Source: Aurifilum marmelostoma
Lineage: Eukaryota > Ascomycota > Sordariomycetes > Diaporthales > Cryphonectriaceae
DNA length: 64,000 nucleotides
Direction of reading: 5' to 3'
NCBI GenBank assembly: GCA_027559495.1
Contig: JAMXSV010000028.1
Span: forward strand, 1,116,001 to 1,180,000
Below the pieces are notes generated by a model. The model had not been told where the DNA came from. It saw nothing but the letters and a program-made list of their open reading frames with translations, and ran no database searches. A program made the position numbers and the translations under genes. Below, one piece after another: positions 1-11,596 of the stretch (the first letter of the stretch is position 1; every line of letters starts with the position of its first letter).

Positions 1-1035
1 GGGCAGCTTCTCGAGGAAGATGGTGAGGAAGCAGTGGTCCTCGTAGTCGGGCGGCACGGGACAGTCCAGCACGGCGCAGTAGAGGTCCCTGTAGCCCGGG
101 AGCCCGGCCAGGGGCAGCTCGACCTGCAGCCCGCGGTTGGTCATCTGGTAAGGGGCCCGGCACTGCTGCCAGTCCTGGTAGGGCACGATGCGGCTCGAGT
201 CGCGGAACCACAGGGGCGAGCTGGCCAGCAGGCCGTACCGCGCGCCGCCCGGGTGGGCGCCGCCGTCGTCGTCCCCGCCGTCGTCGTCCACGTCCCGCCA
301 GGCGAACAGGCTCTGGTCGTCGGACGAGGCCATGATCTCCTCCTGCAGGCGCAGGAACGCCTTCTCGGCGCCCTCGCCGTACAGCATGGGCATGTGCACG
401 CCGAACAGGCCCATCAGGCAGTAGGCCATGTCCTCGGGCCGCGAGGTCACGCGGCACGACGCCCACGACATGCGCTGGGCGATGCTGGCGTGGCCCAGCA
501 GCTCGCGGTCCACCAGGATGTCGATGTCGATGCCCGTGATGGACGCCACGAGGTCGCTGAGCTCCGTCTTCTCGCCGATGTCGCGCCAGCCTGCGCCGCC
601 CCCTGGCTGTGCTGCCACCGCCGCCTCGTCCTTGTCGACAAAGAAGACGAGCCTGGACGGGGCCAGCAGCTCCTGCAGGGTCCAGCCGCGTGTGAACCAC
701 CTGCTGCGGCGGAACTCCAGCCTTGAGACTCTCAGAGACACGTCGGCAGGGACATCGCTCAGGCTGCAGTGAGGGGAAAGGGAGGGAAAAAAAGAAGAAG
801 AAAAGTCAATATCCCAATGTTGTGAGAATATCATGCACGATCGAATGTGGCTTACTATGCATAGCAAACACCTGAGTCCCGATACCAGGCATACATGGAG
901 TTGATGGCCTCCGAGAGCTCACTGCTGCTCGACTTGTCGATGCAGCACGTGTCGATCCACACCCAGTCGTACCCATCACACAGCGCCTGCGCGCATGTGA
1001 GCTCGACCTTTTTCCATGCCGACCGCTTCAGCTGC

Positions 1036-1096
<61 letters not shown>

Positions 1097-1280
1097 ACGA
1101 CTGCTGCTGCTGCTCGAGAGGCGCCCTCTCCCCGCCGCCGATGCTGGCGCTGCTGAAGTCGGAGAAGAGGACCTCGTTGTCTGGGTTGGGGTCCCAGGTG
1201 TGGGAGAGGATGGCGTAGGGAGGAACTTGGTCTGGGAGAAAGGGCTTGAGGTGTTTGGTGGTGGCGTTCAGGAGCCACAT
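1..1280 (-). CDS. HET domain (heterokaryon incompatibility-type) protein, 3' end beyond window
   Basis: Two exons are visible: 1280-856 and 763 to the window edge. They are joined across a 92-nt intron (donor GTAAG, acceptor CTGCAG) that splits the Tyr codon of VCYAYLSDV. The first 396 residues are present and the C-terminus is off the left edge. The start MWLLNATT and the motifs YAILSHTW, WVWIDTCCID, AINSMYAWYR, RWFTRGWTLQELLAP, RMSWAS and MPMLYGEG are the hallmark blocks of the HET family (Pfam HET). Members trigger regulated cell death after non-self fusion or serve as effector domains of fungal NLR-like proteins. Unusual is an insert of Gln, Ser and about 17 Ala residues between the SHTW block and the next helix, encoded by a GCT/AGC repeat. 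Domains downstream of HET cannot be judged, and I do not claim an allorecognition role for this copy. Confidence 0.92.
1039..1086. repeat. (GCT)16 trinucleotide repeat inside the HET coding exon
   Basis: Sixteen uninterrupted GCT units, flanked by interrupted GAT/GAC and CTG units up to about 1114. On the coding (minus) strand it reads as a poly-Ala tract preceded by Ser and Gln runs, inside the HET domain. Such tracts commonly vary in length between isolates. Confidence 0.95.
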
Positions 1281-3725
1281 AGTTTAGTATGGGTCGAGAA
1301 GACAAGATATGTAAAGAAGAAGAAGAAAAAGAAGAGAACGATGAAGAATTTAGTCTGGTGGTGCTGGTGGTGTGTGAACACGCTGCGACATCCTCGGATG
1401 AGATACGTTCATGATTCCACCCTCTGTAGGACGAGCATCAGCATATCGTCCTTCCTTTTTTTGCCCTTCCTTTTTTTCTTATCTCATCCTGGGTCGTTGG
1501 CTAGACACCCATCCTTATATAAGTATGCATTTGAATAGTGCTGTTTTTTGGTTTGGTTTTCCAATCCTGCCTGACCGGTTCCTGTCGCTCAATTAACCCA
1601 CTCGGCAGGTAATCAGTACAGTACTGTACCCCGGATCTGACGCACCCGGAGTGCCCGCCTGCAGAAAATCAATGTTCGCATGCATGCTGCAAGTGTGTGG
1701 CTTGACAGGGCACAAGGGTAGGCGGGTGGGCGAGTGTGGGCTCGGCTCAGCACACATAGAGAGGCACAGAACCGAGATCCTTCGCCGTGGTGCTAATGCA
1801 CGCCTGACCTTGGCCTCCTTGCCTCCTACGCCCTCTGCTTGAGTATTGGACCCTTGTGGGTAGTCCAGTATGTCTGTTTGCGCGATTGCTATCAGTTACC
1901 CTTAATCTCTGGCTGGCAGAGAAGCGATAGGGAATTTTATCAGACATGACACCGAGGCTGGAGATGGGCTTTTTTCGAGGTGAATGTGAGGGCAATATTG
2001 CAGCTCTCTGGCCTGCCTGCTGTGGTTGGGTTTAGCGAGAAGGAATCGATGAGTGTGGGGGGGGAACACAGGGCTGAAACAATACGGATGGGAACGGGAC
2101 CGCAGCAGCAAGCCCGAGATTTGTTGTCCCGGGGGGGTTCAGTTAGGATGGACTCAGCTTTTGATTCCGCGCTGGCATCGTGTTCCCCTGTTGGGAGAGA
2201 TGCATCCTTTTTATTGGTCAATCTTCCAGAGACGAAGGCAAGGATGCGTCAAGGTAATAAAATAATTCATTGCCCAGTGGCTTCGTGGCCATCTATCCGC
2301 GGGTGAAGACATCTGGCGGTGATGACGTGGAATATCTGGCCTCCCCCACCTCTTCTTAGCACTGATCGCTCAAGTACGTTACAGCGAGCGGTTCAGCATC
2401 TGCCAAGTAAATCAAAGCTATAATCAAAGGTTCGGTGTGTCGAGCCGATGGTCGAGCCTGGACGTGGCCTCTAGCAAATCTTGTTGTAACTCTATCAAGA
2501 TATCACTTCTGCTTAGTTGCACTATAGAGTTGCCAGTTAATCTACTCTAAACACGGTCCTGTATTCAAGTAAAAGATTTGGATTGTTGAAGCAAAAGTCG
2601 GTACAATCAGTCTTCCTTGCGGTCATGCTTGCCGACCGTCCGCTAACGGTATTTTTAGGGAGAGAAAAAAGAAAAGAAAGAGGCTACGGAACGCACACTG
2701 AGAACTGATAGTATAGTCCTGTGGTGCTGCTTTTCGAAAGGCACAGATTTAGTAGGAAGTACAGGGCTCGGTTACAGACGTACTCGATAATTAGTTATGG
2801 AGGCCAGCAAAAGCGTCATAGATGCTCATAAATCCGAGTCATCTTCAATATAGAACGGAAATTGTCCGAATAAAGTCTTCCGTCACTACTACAAAAGCAG
2901 GGAATACGGACAGCAGAGGAGTGGTGAGGCTGTGTACCTTGATCTGCGCGGTCGTGCTCGAGGGTAGCCCACTATTTGCAGAAACATTCTGGCAGGCTTT
3001 CCGGGCAGAACAAGGGCGGCCTCAGGAAGATCTCGATACCGTGCCTCACCGGTGGGTTCTTGGTCAGCCACTTGTGCAGTCTCGTATGCCATCCCATGCG
3101 AGAACATATCTAGGAATTGATCATTCCTGACCGCATTCCCATTCGACCCGCACGTGGCTCGGTAAGGCCATGTCTGAAACGCTCAGGTTCCTCTTGCAAT
3201 AACCATAAAGGCATTGAACATTGTGACTAGTGATACCATCGTAGTTGGCCCACGAGTCATAGCACAAAGCCACTGCCACCCTGTTGGTGGGTTCCCCCTT
3301 GCTGCCGAACTGAGGTTGAAAGCTTAAAATATGGGATGGCCTCCATGGCATTGCGACGGTGGGTTGAGCCGTTTGGGAAGTCTACTTGTTCTTGACGAGT
3401 TTTACTGCCAAACATGGGCGATCTACGGGATTTCCACTTCGGTAACCCCTTTTGCTTTTTCCTTGATGATAACCCTTTTCTCAAGCTTCCCACTTGACCT
3501 CCTCATCTCCACGATGGTCGCTTCGGCCCGGGGCACGGCCTGTCTTGGGGTACTTTGTGTGCCATATACTGTAATAATAATAATGATAACCCCGTCCTTC
3601 TCTCTTCTTGGATTTTAATATTTAATGCTTCGCACATGGCGCTTTGTGTGGCCAGCTTATCAGCAGTGTGAGAGCGGCCTGTCTTCTCCTTCACTCGTCA
3701 CTCGGTCCTACAGCTCAACAAGGAC
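1281..3725. other. Intergenic region between HET and DUF3176 genes
   Basis: No ORF here has family-like sequence or spliceable coding pattern. The stretch serves as upstream region for both flanking genes, which point away from each other. It holds a TATATAAG sequence near 1516-1523, about 235 bp upstream of the HET start, and a moderately AT-rich middle part around 2370-2860. I see no tRNA or repeat element. Confidence 0.6.
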
Positions 3726-3863
3726 ATGACGAGGTCGCCGCAGCAGGGCTGGGAGGCTGCGCAGCCGTCTCACGTGTCCACGAACTTGTCTATAGAATTG
3801 AACGACAACGTTGAGCGCCACAGGACGGACGACGATGGACCAGAGCCCCGAGGAGGAATGCAT

Positions 3864-3898
<35 letters not shown>

Positions 3899-5135
3899 CA
3901 CCATGGCTGGACGGCGACGACCAAAGCACAGCCGCCACGTCCTCAGATACTGGGGCCTCGAGATCGCCACGGTCCTGACGGCGGTCCTGCTCCTCGCCAC
4001 CATCATCGGCCTGCTCTCCTACTACAACGGCCGATACATGCCGGAATGGCCCTTCCAGATCAACCTCAACTCGGCGATTGCCTTTCTCAGCACGTTCTTG
4101 CGAGCAGCCATCGTCGCGGCAGTGGCAGAGATCATGGGCCAGATCAAATGGACCTGGTTCACCGAGCGGACGCGCCCCTTACACCACCTGCAGACCTTCG
4201 ACTCGGCCAGCCGCTCCGTCCTCGGCTCCCTGAAGCTCACGGCGGTCGTGCTCTGGAACTACAGCTTCACCTCCGCCGGCCTGCTCGGCGTGTCTGCGGC
4301 CATGGTGACGATTGCCAGTCTGGCCGTGGGGCCCCTGACCCAGCAGGCCATCAAGACGACGTCATGTCTCCAGCTGTCGAGGCAGGCAAGATCGGCGGTC
4401 CCCGTGGCTAACTATGTGCCCGGGTCGTCTTCTTACTACCGCATCGGCGCGGGACTCTACGAGCTCGAGGTGGACATGAAGAGCACCATGATCCAGGGCG
4501 TCACAGACCCGGAGGGCCAGGCCACCAGCACAATCGGGGCCACCTGCAGCACCGGGAACTGTTCATGGCCGGATTACGGCACTGGGGTGACGCATGCGAG
4601 CATCGGCCTCTGCAGTGCGTGTATCGACACCACCAGCTTTGTGAGCGCTCCTGATCTCGGCGGCAACCTGACCCTGCCAGACGAGGGCGCTTTCATCAAC
4701 TTCAGCCCGGGCGGCCAGAATATGTGGATGGGATATAGCAACCTGTCGGCATACGAGGACAGCTTCCAGGAGGAGAACCTGGCCGCAGAGGCTGCTGTCG
4801 CCGTCAGCACCTTTAGCATTCTCGCGTCCAGCACGTCGCCCTGCACCAAAGAAAAGAACGCCACCACTGGGCAGCTGGTCTTGACCTGCCCGCACAAGAT
4901 CTCGCAGAGCAACAACAGCTACTACGAGGGGCTCGGGGACTATGTCGCAGCCACGTGCATCCTCTACCCCTGCATGAAGGAGTTCTGGGCAACGTATGAG
5001 GACAACGTGTTGACCGAGAAGGTCGTCAGCACAAAGGTGGCGACCCCAAACATGGCCGAGACCACAGATGAATATTACGCGTATGCCAACTACACGGCTG
5101 TCAGGAGCCCATGCATCCTGGACGACGACGACGAA

Positions 5136-5166
<31 letters not shown>

Positions 5167-6140
5167 GCGGGGCTTGGTATGACTTTGGGAGCAACATGAC
5201 CGAGGCACCGCGCATCCCAGGGCGCACGTGGGCCAACATCAGCCTCAACTTCGATGCATCGTCGTCATCATCCAGCAACGACACCACCAGCGTGCCCAAC
5301 GCGTGCCTCTACAAGATGGACGGCATCTTCTTCTCCGCCGTGTCGAACTTCCTCACCAACACCCTCTTCTCTGGCAACTGTTACTACGACTCGGAGCAGG
5401 CCGGCCACCTCAACTGCGGCGACTCGTGGTGGCTCACGCCCCTGTGGGCCAACATGGACGCCAACTTCACGTCCATCGACACCGCCATCCGCGACTTCTC
5501 CCACGCCGTCACAAACAAGTTCCGCAGGACCGGCACCGGGCCCGACCTCATGCTGGGCACACAGGTCACGCACGAATACGTCTACGGCTCCGTCTACGAG
5601 ACCACCACGTGCACCTTCTTCGACAGCAAGTGGATGTCCCTCTCCATCATCCTGGTCATGCTCTGCGCCGTGCTGCTGGCCTGGATCGCCATCAACAACT
5701 ACCGCGACCCCGAGCAGCCCGTCTGGAAGGGCAACGTGCTCCCGCTGCTGTTCTTTGGGCTGCACGGCCCCGGCGGCTCGGATCCGAGCCCGTCGAAGCC
5801 GGATCACCAGGACGAACTGGGGCCGGTGCGCAGGAGCTCGACCTTTCTCAGACAGAATGGCCGTGCGGCGCCGGAGCTCGACAAGATCCAGGGCGAGGCG
5901 GGCCGGATGTGGGTGCGCTTTCACGGCGGCACGCAGCCTGGATTCGTGTGCTTCAAGGGCGCGCCAAAGTCTCATGATAATGATCATGATCAGCAGGACA
6001 CTGAGGCGGGCATAATCGAAGCAGAGACTTCGAGGTCCCGTGAGACGAGAGGGGTTCATGACAATATATATTGGTCCGAGTCTCAGAAGAGCATGCCCTT
6101 TCGGCAGACGACCAAGCCAAGGGATAACGATAGTATTTAA
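3726..6140 (+). CDS. DUF3176 family multi-pass membrane protein
   Basis: Single-exon gene of 804 residues; the first in-frame ATG is at 3726. The N-terminal 75 residues are polar with an 11-residue Gln run. Then comes the block typical of DUF3176 proteins: a first membrane helix at about 79-99, PEWPFQINLNSAIAFLSTF at about 107-125 in a second helix, then an IMGQIKWTWF motif and a LQTFDSASR segment. A third helix lies at about 183-203. A long extracytoplasmic-looking region with many N-x-S/T sites and cysteines (GATCSTGNCSWPDYG) follows, and a fourth helix at about 637-660 precedes a polar tail of roughly 140 residues. An acidic run of mostly Asp sits near residues 463-480. The family is widespread in filamentous ascomycetes but has no known biochemical role, so none is assigned. 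Confidence 0.9.
3864..3896 (+). repeat. (CAG)11 poly-Gln repeat in the DUF3176 gene
   Basis: Eleven CAG units in frame, encoding the Gln run at about residues 47-57 in the cytosolic N-terminal tail. Confidence 0.95.
5119..5164 (+). repeat. GAC/GAA repeat encoding a poly-Asp tract
   Basis: About fifteen nearly perfect GAC codons, interrupted by GAA, encode an acidic run within the large loop of the DUF3176 protein, between two cysteine-containing segments. Confidence 0.9.
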
Positions 6141-7316
6141 CTTCTTTGGCAGGATACTTAATGATCAAATGACGGCTAGTCAAGAGATGGGCTCTTATGT
6201 CCTCGTTTAAGATAATCAGCTACGTTATTATTATATATACTGGGTGATGCCAAAAATATCGATTCTTTGGACATCATGAGGTTTCAAGACTCTCGAAACA
6301 AATCACTGGATGATAAACGGATAATTTCGTTCCAATCTTCTTTCAATAATTACCATACAATCGGTAACATAGCGGGTAGTCATATAAACGTAGAAACTAT
6401 TGTGTTTAGTCGAGTGGACTCTATCAATACAAGCAAACAATGGCCGTCATGGGATGATTAGATTGTTGGGAACGGGCTTGGGTTGAGTTTTATTTTCCAA
6501 ACAAGTTACCGCATTACGGTTGAATAATTACAATCCTTTTCCGTCACAAGTCCAGCGAGTGAAAATAATAATTCCAGGGCTGCCGCTTGGGCTTTCGCAG
6601 CCATTGAAAGAAGACTCAACACCTATCTCTCTCAAAGATGATCGCGCCATTCGTCATCTAAGATATCATCTAGCTAGGGTATAGTCGGCGGTCTGCTTGC
6701 AGATTCTTTTCTAAAATTGTTGTCTGGGTGTGCGCAGGGAGGAGAAGCAGTCGTACAGAAAGAAAAACAGGATGGGAGTATGCTTTCGAGAGGACGGTGA
6801 TCTTAATCTTTGTGTATCAAATAGCTGCCCGGATACAAGTCAATTATTAGAGTCAATTAATCGGCAATCCTACACAATAATTATTCAGAGTCGTTGGCAG
6901 TGGAGAGACTGCCCCTGACACTTGTCGCCCAACTGTAATCTGTTTTGAAGCTCACCCGGTTGGCTGGGCTCATGAAGACTGCAACATTCTGCACGACTCC
7001 ATAACAAATATTGTTTACCCCGACTGGCCTTCTCTTCCTCTTATTCGTATATACGAGATTTGTGTTCTTGTCCCAGCGCTAGTCGGAGCGGGGGATGGAA
7101 TTTCGAAGCGGGGATGAATCTCTTCAGGGACAGTGCACCGGACTGGTAAACAAGTAATGATTATCCTGGAATGCCGCCAACTCGGGTCTATAAAGGGCCG
7201 CTGGAATTTGTGAATTGCGGAGGAGGTTGTACTCGTCTTTCTTCTTGTCCCTTTTCACCTGATCTTCAAGAATTAGAATTCAAGGTTTGGTCAGTGCTGG
7301 GGCACCACCACTCGCC
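6141..7316. other. AT-rich intergenic region with promoter of the secreted-protein gene
   Basis: No convincing coding sequence. The stretch up to about 6920 is AT-rich and probably holds the 3' UTR of the DUF3176 gene. The last 150 bp look like a promoter/leader: a TATA box, then pyrimidine-rich leader sequence before the ATG at 7317. Confidence 0.6.
7189..7195 (+). promoter_or_regulatory. TATA box of the secreted-protein gene
   Basis: TATAAAG lies about 122 bp upstream of the ATG at 7317 and is followed by CT-rich sequence, a usual arrangement for an inducible fungal promoter. Assigned by motif and position only. Confidence 0.5.
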
Positions 7317-9196
7317 ATGCATACCTCCTCCACCCTTCTCCTGTCTATTGGATTCCCGGCCCTGGCCTTGATCGGCCCGGCTGCATCAGTATCCATTCCA
7401 TTGAAATCGACACCCGGTTCGCTCGTCTCCTCATGGTCTCCTACCACCCAGGATTTATTCTCACAGGGCATGAAATTCCTCGATTCTTTCTATGACCCAC
7501 GCGCTGGATACCTGTACGATCTGTCTTCCGCCCAGGGCCTCCGTCACGAGTCTAGACAGACTGTATTCTACGCGCTCGGTCTGTTGGCTCGTAACCAAGG
7601 CCAAGATGCAGCCGAGGCGGCCAAGATCTTCAACAACATCGTGGGCGGCCAGATCACGGACCCTGATAGTGGAGCGTACGTCTTGCGCACTTCTCGTCTC
7701 TTCCATTATCTTTTTCTGATCTTGCTCTTCTTTTCTGTTCTCTATTACTTCCTTTTTTTCGATTTTATTTTCTTCCAAAAAAGAGACCTTTGTGATCATG
7801 CTCCTTCTGGCGTAGGCGAGCTGGACTTGGAAATTGACATCTATGAGCCATCGTCAGATATGGAGACTATCAAATATACCCAGAGCAGCCCGCCTTTGGC
7901 CCCGGTTACCCAGCCGAGGCGTACGGGAACTACTACCCCATCTCGCACTCCATCATGGGTAACGCCATGGTCGTAGCCCTCGAGGAGTTTCCCCATCTTC
8001 TCTCGGCCGATCTGATCAGCACGCTGAGGTCGTCACTCGAACTCAACCTGAAGAGCAACTTCACGCCCACACAGGCAGCCTCTGGCACCGCCTACTCCCT
8101 CTCGACCTCCTTCCTCGCGCTCTGGGGGGGCCAGAACCTCAACGTGACCGGATCCTCTGGCGGCGCCATCGACCCCACCGCCCAGGGTGCTGCGCTGGCG
8201 AGACAGGTCATTGACAACTTTGACAAGTACGGGAGCATCCCCGAGTACAACTCGGCGCCCTACCTGACGTTTACCTTCTGGCCCCTTGCCATGGCCGTGA
8301 AATACCTCAGCAACGACACAGAGCTCAGGCAGCGGGCACCGGACCTGATTGCCAGCACCTGGACCAGTCTCGGCGACTGGTACCACGCCGACCTCAAGAA
8401 TCTGGCGGCGCCCATATCGCGAGGTTTTGGGTATGATCTGACCAAATATATGAACAGCTTTGGCCTTTATTTGTGGGACATGGCGGGCCACGAGAACTCG
8501 CCCTTTTACCAGCTTGAGCCTATCAATCCCATCCCGCGCGTCACGGATTTCGCTAATACGGTGATGACGGCCCTGTATTCGTCCACGTTGAATCAGTATA
8601 TCCCTCCAGGTGTGCTCAAGGAAGTAAAACAGTTCTCTGGAGAGAGGTCAGTGAATGCGACGGCCTTTGTCATCAACAAGGACCTAGCCACGCAGAACCT
8701 CACGGCCTGGCTCTCGCATAACATCACCATCGGCGCCGTGAGCTTCAGCCAGGTTGCGGCTGGCGGGCCCTATACTGAGTCCATCTACGTACCAGGAGCC
8801 GTTCAGTGGCACACTGGAGGTATCGACAATGAGGTCGGCTACATCAATGTCTACCCGAACGAGGCGAGCATGCACATCGTCGCCACCGCCAACTTGCTCA
8901 ATGTCTCGCTGCCTAATGCAACGCCGGCCAGCAGCATCCAGTTCCAGGTCGTGGCTTTTGCGGACGGGCACACGTTCGCCTCTTGGGACGACGCGACGGG
9001 ACTGTCGGTCCGGGTCAGCGGGACGGCCGATATCAACAACTTTACAGTTGGCTTTGCGGGATCACTTGCAGGGACGGGGGGCTCGCCAATTCAGGAATTT
9101 GAGTTCTGGAATGTAACATATCAGATGCCTTCCAGTTTTGAGGCGGGGGGATGTTCCGTGGATCGCTCTCGAAGTTGCCACTGCCCCTTAAAATGA
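7317..9196 (+). CDS. Secreted glycoprotein of unknown function
   Basis: Exons 7317-7675 and 7858-9196 with one 182-nt intron (GTACGT...CAG); 565 residues. The start is the first ATG with a good context (GCCATG). Splicing at 7858 gives the join DPDSGAYGDYQIYPE, which reads smoothly in frame into the Pro/Tyr-rich segment of exon 2; other acceptors nearby fall out of frame. Residues 1-25 form a signal peptide (hydrophobic core LLLSIGFPALALIG). The mature protein has helix-rich blocks such as RQTVFYALGLLARN and LEEFPHLLS and at least nine N-x-S/T sites, pointing to a secreted or cell-wall glycoprotein. The pattern vaguely recalls alpha/alpha-barrel glycoside-hydrolase-like proteins, but I see no catalytic signature. 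The last ~15 residues follow a G6 run and could be affected by a base-count error there. Confidence 0.82.
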
Positions 9197-9430
9197 GTCA
9201 GTGGTTGCAGATATCGGCGCAATGCACTTTGGAACACAAGTGTGGGTGGCTTTCAGATAAGTCTCTCGTTCCTTTTGCCAGCAGAAGGAAATGGGTGCTG
9301 AAGGCCGACTTACTCACCGAGGCGCAAATCCCGTGCGCCAACTGCCTGATATATCTTCTCTTCTCTAGTATAACACAAAAAATAGCGAGACATTGATCAT
9401 GTACAAGTATCCAGGACCATGACCTGTCAT

Positions 9431-10827
9431 TCACAGAGACGCCTTGGCCGATGGCGCTTTTTTGTTCCTATTCCTTTCCATGGTCGAGATCAAGGCCACT
9501 TGGTTACTCAAGGCAACTAATTGACCATCTTCATCCCTAGCAAGGACATCGAGGTCGAACCTCCCATCCTTCATCTGCTTGGATGTGACTCGCACGTTCA
9601 ACCACTCCACTCCCTCTTCAGGCAGAGCCGCCTTCACCTCCAGATTCATCACCACGGTAGGAAACCACCTATGAGTTCTAGTCAGAATATTGGTGGCAAC
9701 ATACAGTCAAGACCAGAAATCGAGATCTCGAGGAGACACAGCTGTCTTGACCACGTCCCAAGAGTATTGTTATAGGTAAGAAAAGATTGGAGGGAGAGAG
9801 AAAAAGAAATAGAAAAATAAGTAATTGAAAACATACATGCCGCCGCGAGGGTCGTTCCCGGCCCCCTCTCCCTCTCCCTTTGGCTTTTGGTGGTCGCCTC
9901 CTTCGGGTTCCTTTGAAGCCACCAAAAGGTCCCGGAGTTCTTGGTCCATGAGAAATGTGTGTAAATTGAACGGAAAGGAATCCACTGCAGTTATGCTTCA
10001 GTAACGACCAGGAAAGGGGAAAAGAAACCACCGGTCGGCTGTATTACTTCCTGGGTGGAACAGATACTTACCCACGTACGGGAGGACAAGCTGTGTGATT
10101 CGTTCACCACTCGCCAAGCACACCCAGAGGTCCATCACCCCAGGCGTCAGCGGACGGCCACCTCGCGGGTGATAGAAGCGCCAGTTCCGAAGAGACAGTG
10201 GGATCTGTGAGGCCGGCATCCTCTGCTCCTCCCAGCTATCATCACCGTGCTTCGTCTTGAGACTAGCAAAATCGGGCGACGGAGAAGGCAGTGCGGCGGC
10301 TGAGGATGTTTCATAGCCAGTGGGTATCGTCATACCAGTGTAGGTTCGCTGATTCATCTGTGTCGTATAGGCGAGCACACAACGGCGAGACACATTGGGT
10401 GTGGTCCATGGTGCTTGTTGGACAAGCCCGCCTTGCCAGAGGGTCAGATGGAGTGTCGACAGCTGAGTGCCCAGCTTCACGTCCTCAACCGTGATGATGG
10501 CTGGTCCCGTGGCGGTCCGACTTGGAAATTCGAAGTGTCCGGCCAATGCGTCCGGTTGGTCACGCGATTGCAGGTGGGCTCGAGCAGCTGAGAGGATGCA
10601 CGAGGCTGTATATCCGCCATTGGGGACTGAGGAGGACCAGGGTTGTTGAATTATTAGTTCTTTCTTCTGCAAATAGTCTTCCACGTATTGGACGGCGAGT
10701 TCTCCTTACCAGCGCCAATGCAGTAGGCTTTGTCAAGGTTTACTAAATACGTATGCGAGTCGAGTTTCTTAACCTTGGTGGCATCATTCAGAGAGACAAC
10801 ATGGCCTCCTCCCTTTGCAGAGGCCAT
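9431..10827 (-). CDS. Acyl-CoA thioesterase-like protein (double hotdog, 4HBT_3 type)
   Basis: Four exons: 10827-10710, 10626-10072, 9984-9837 and 9668-9431; 352 residues. Every junction has a GT...AG intron and lands in frame (GAVPNGGY, YVVDSFPF, GGMWFPTVVM). The N-terminal hotdog shows PNGGYTASCILSAA and GHFEFPSRTATGPAII. The C-terminal hotdog shows WFPTVVMNLEVKAALPEEGV. This order is that of the fungal thioesterase-like superfamily, which hydrolyses acyl-CoA or acyl-carrier thioesters; the substrate cannot be inferred. There is no signal peptide or obvious C-terminal peroxisomal tripeptide (it ends ASL), so a cytosolic location is likely. The gene is tail-to-tail with the secreted-protein gene (234 bp apart) and head-to-head with DOP1. 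It may be a housekeeping lipid enzyme; no secondary-metabolite partner is nearby. Confidence 0.88.
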
Positions 10828-11596
10828 GGCAGAAGGAGTTCAGAGAGAGGAGGGGGACAAAGAATTTGAATACAGAATGATGGAAGGTGACAATTTAAGG
10901 AAGTAGTGATCAGGCTGCAGTTGCCCATTCGTGCAGAAGGTGCAGCTGAAAGGGAAGGAGCCATATCCGAGGTAGTTGGGTGGGGTTGTCACAATAATGG
11001 GAAGGTGTACCTTACATAATCACCAAGGTCACCCTTGGAACGTATGAGATATATAGAATGTATATCTGTGTAAGTATATTCGACACCACATGTTGATGGC
11101 TAGAGCTCAATGAAATTTTCAGGTCTGGGTTCTGTGGGGAGCAAAAGACATGAGATGATTCAACTACAGGTCTACTATGTAAGTCAGTATCTAGGTGCCT
11201 GTTAGGTAACACATAAACAAATGTACTCCATCCTACGTTATAGTGGATCGACTGCGCAGGCTACTGTGTGGTATGGTACATCATTCCGCTTCTTGCATAC
11301 ACCTTGTTGGTGCTTATCGATAAAGGTCAGGGAGGCAGGGGTACCTGTTTGACGTACGTCGCGACACGCAACCTCTAAAGTCACTGCTTCCATCCGCGAC
11401 GGACAGCTAGCAGCAGCCCAAAGCCTGCAAAGCCTCCCTTGCGCAATTCTACGCTGCAGCTTCAGTAAAGGGAGCAAGCAGCGCCCCCTCTCACACAGCG
11501 CCCACCCCATGCAGAATATGAGACTGGCGCCGCCATCAACTCCAGAGAACCTCATGTTCTCGGCTGGCAAGTCGTCCACTTTCAGCGACGAGGAAT
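10828..11596. promoter_or_regulatory. Shared upstream region of thioesterase and DOP1 genes
   Basis: A 769-bp gap between two divergent genes, with no coding sequence I can support. It must contain both promoters and 5' UTRs. No single motif stands out. Confidence 0.5.

Noticed and set aside
34..726. Plus-strand ORF of 230 codons
   Set aside because: Complement of HET exon 2, whose reading frame carries the conserved motifs.
5268..6059. Minus-strand ORF of 263 codons
   Set aside because: Shadow of the DUF3176 exon.
7287..7316. Extension of the secreted protein upstream of its ATG
   Set aside because: The open frame continues only through a TTG codon; the signal peptide begins at the ATG at 7317.
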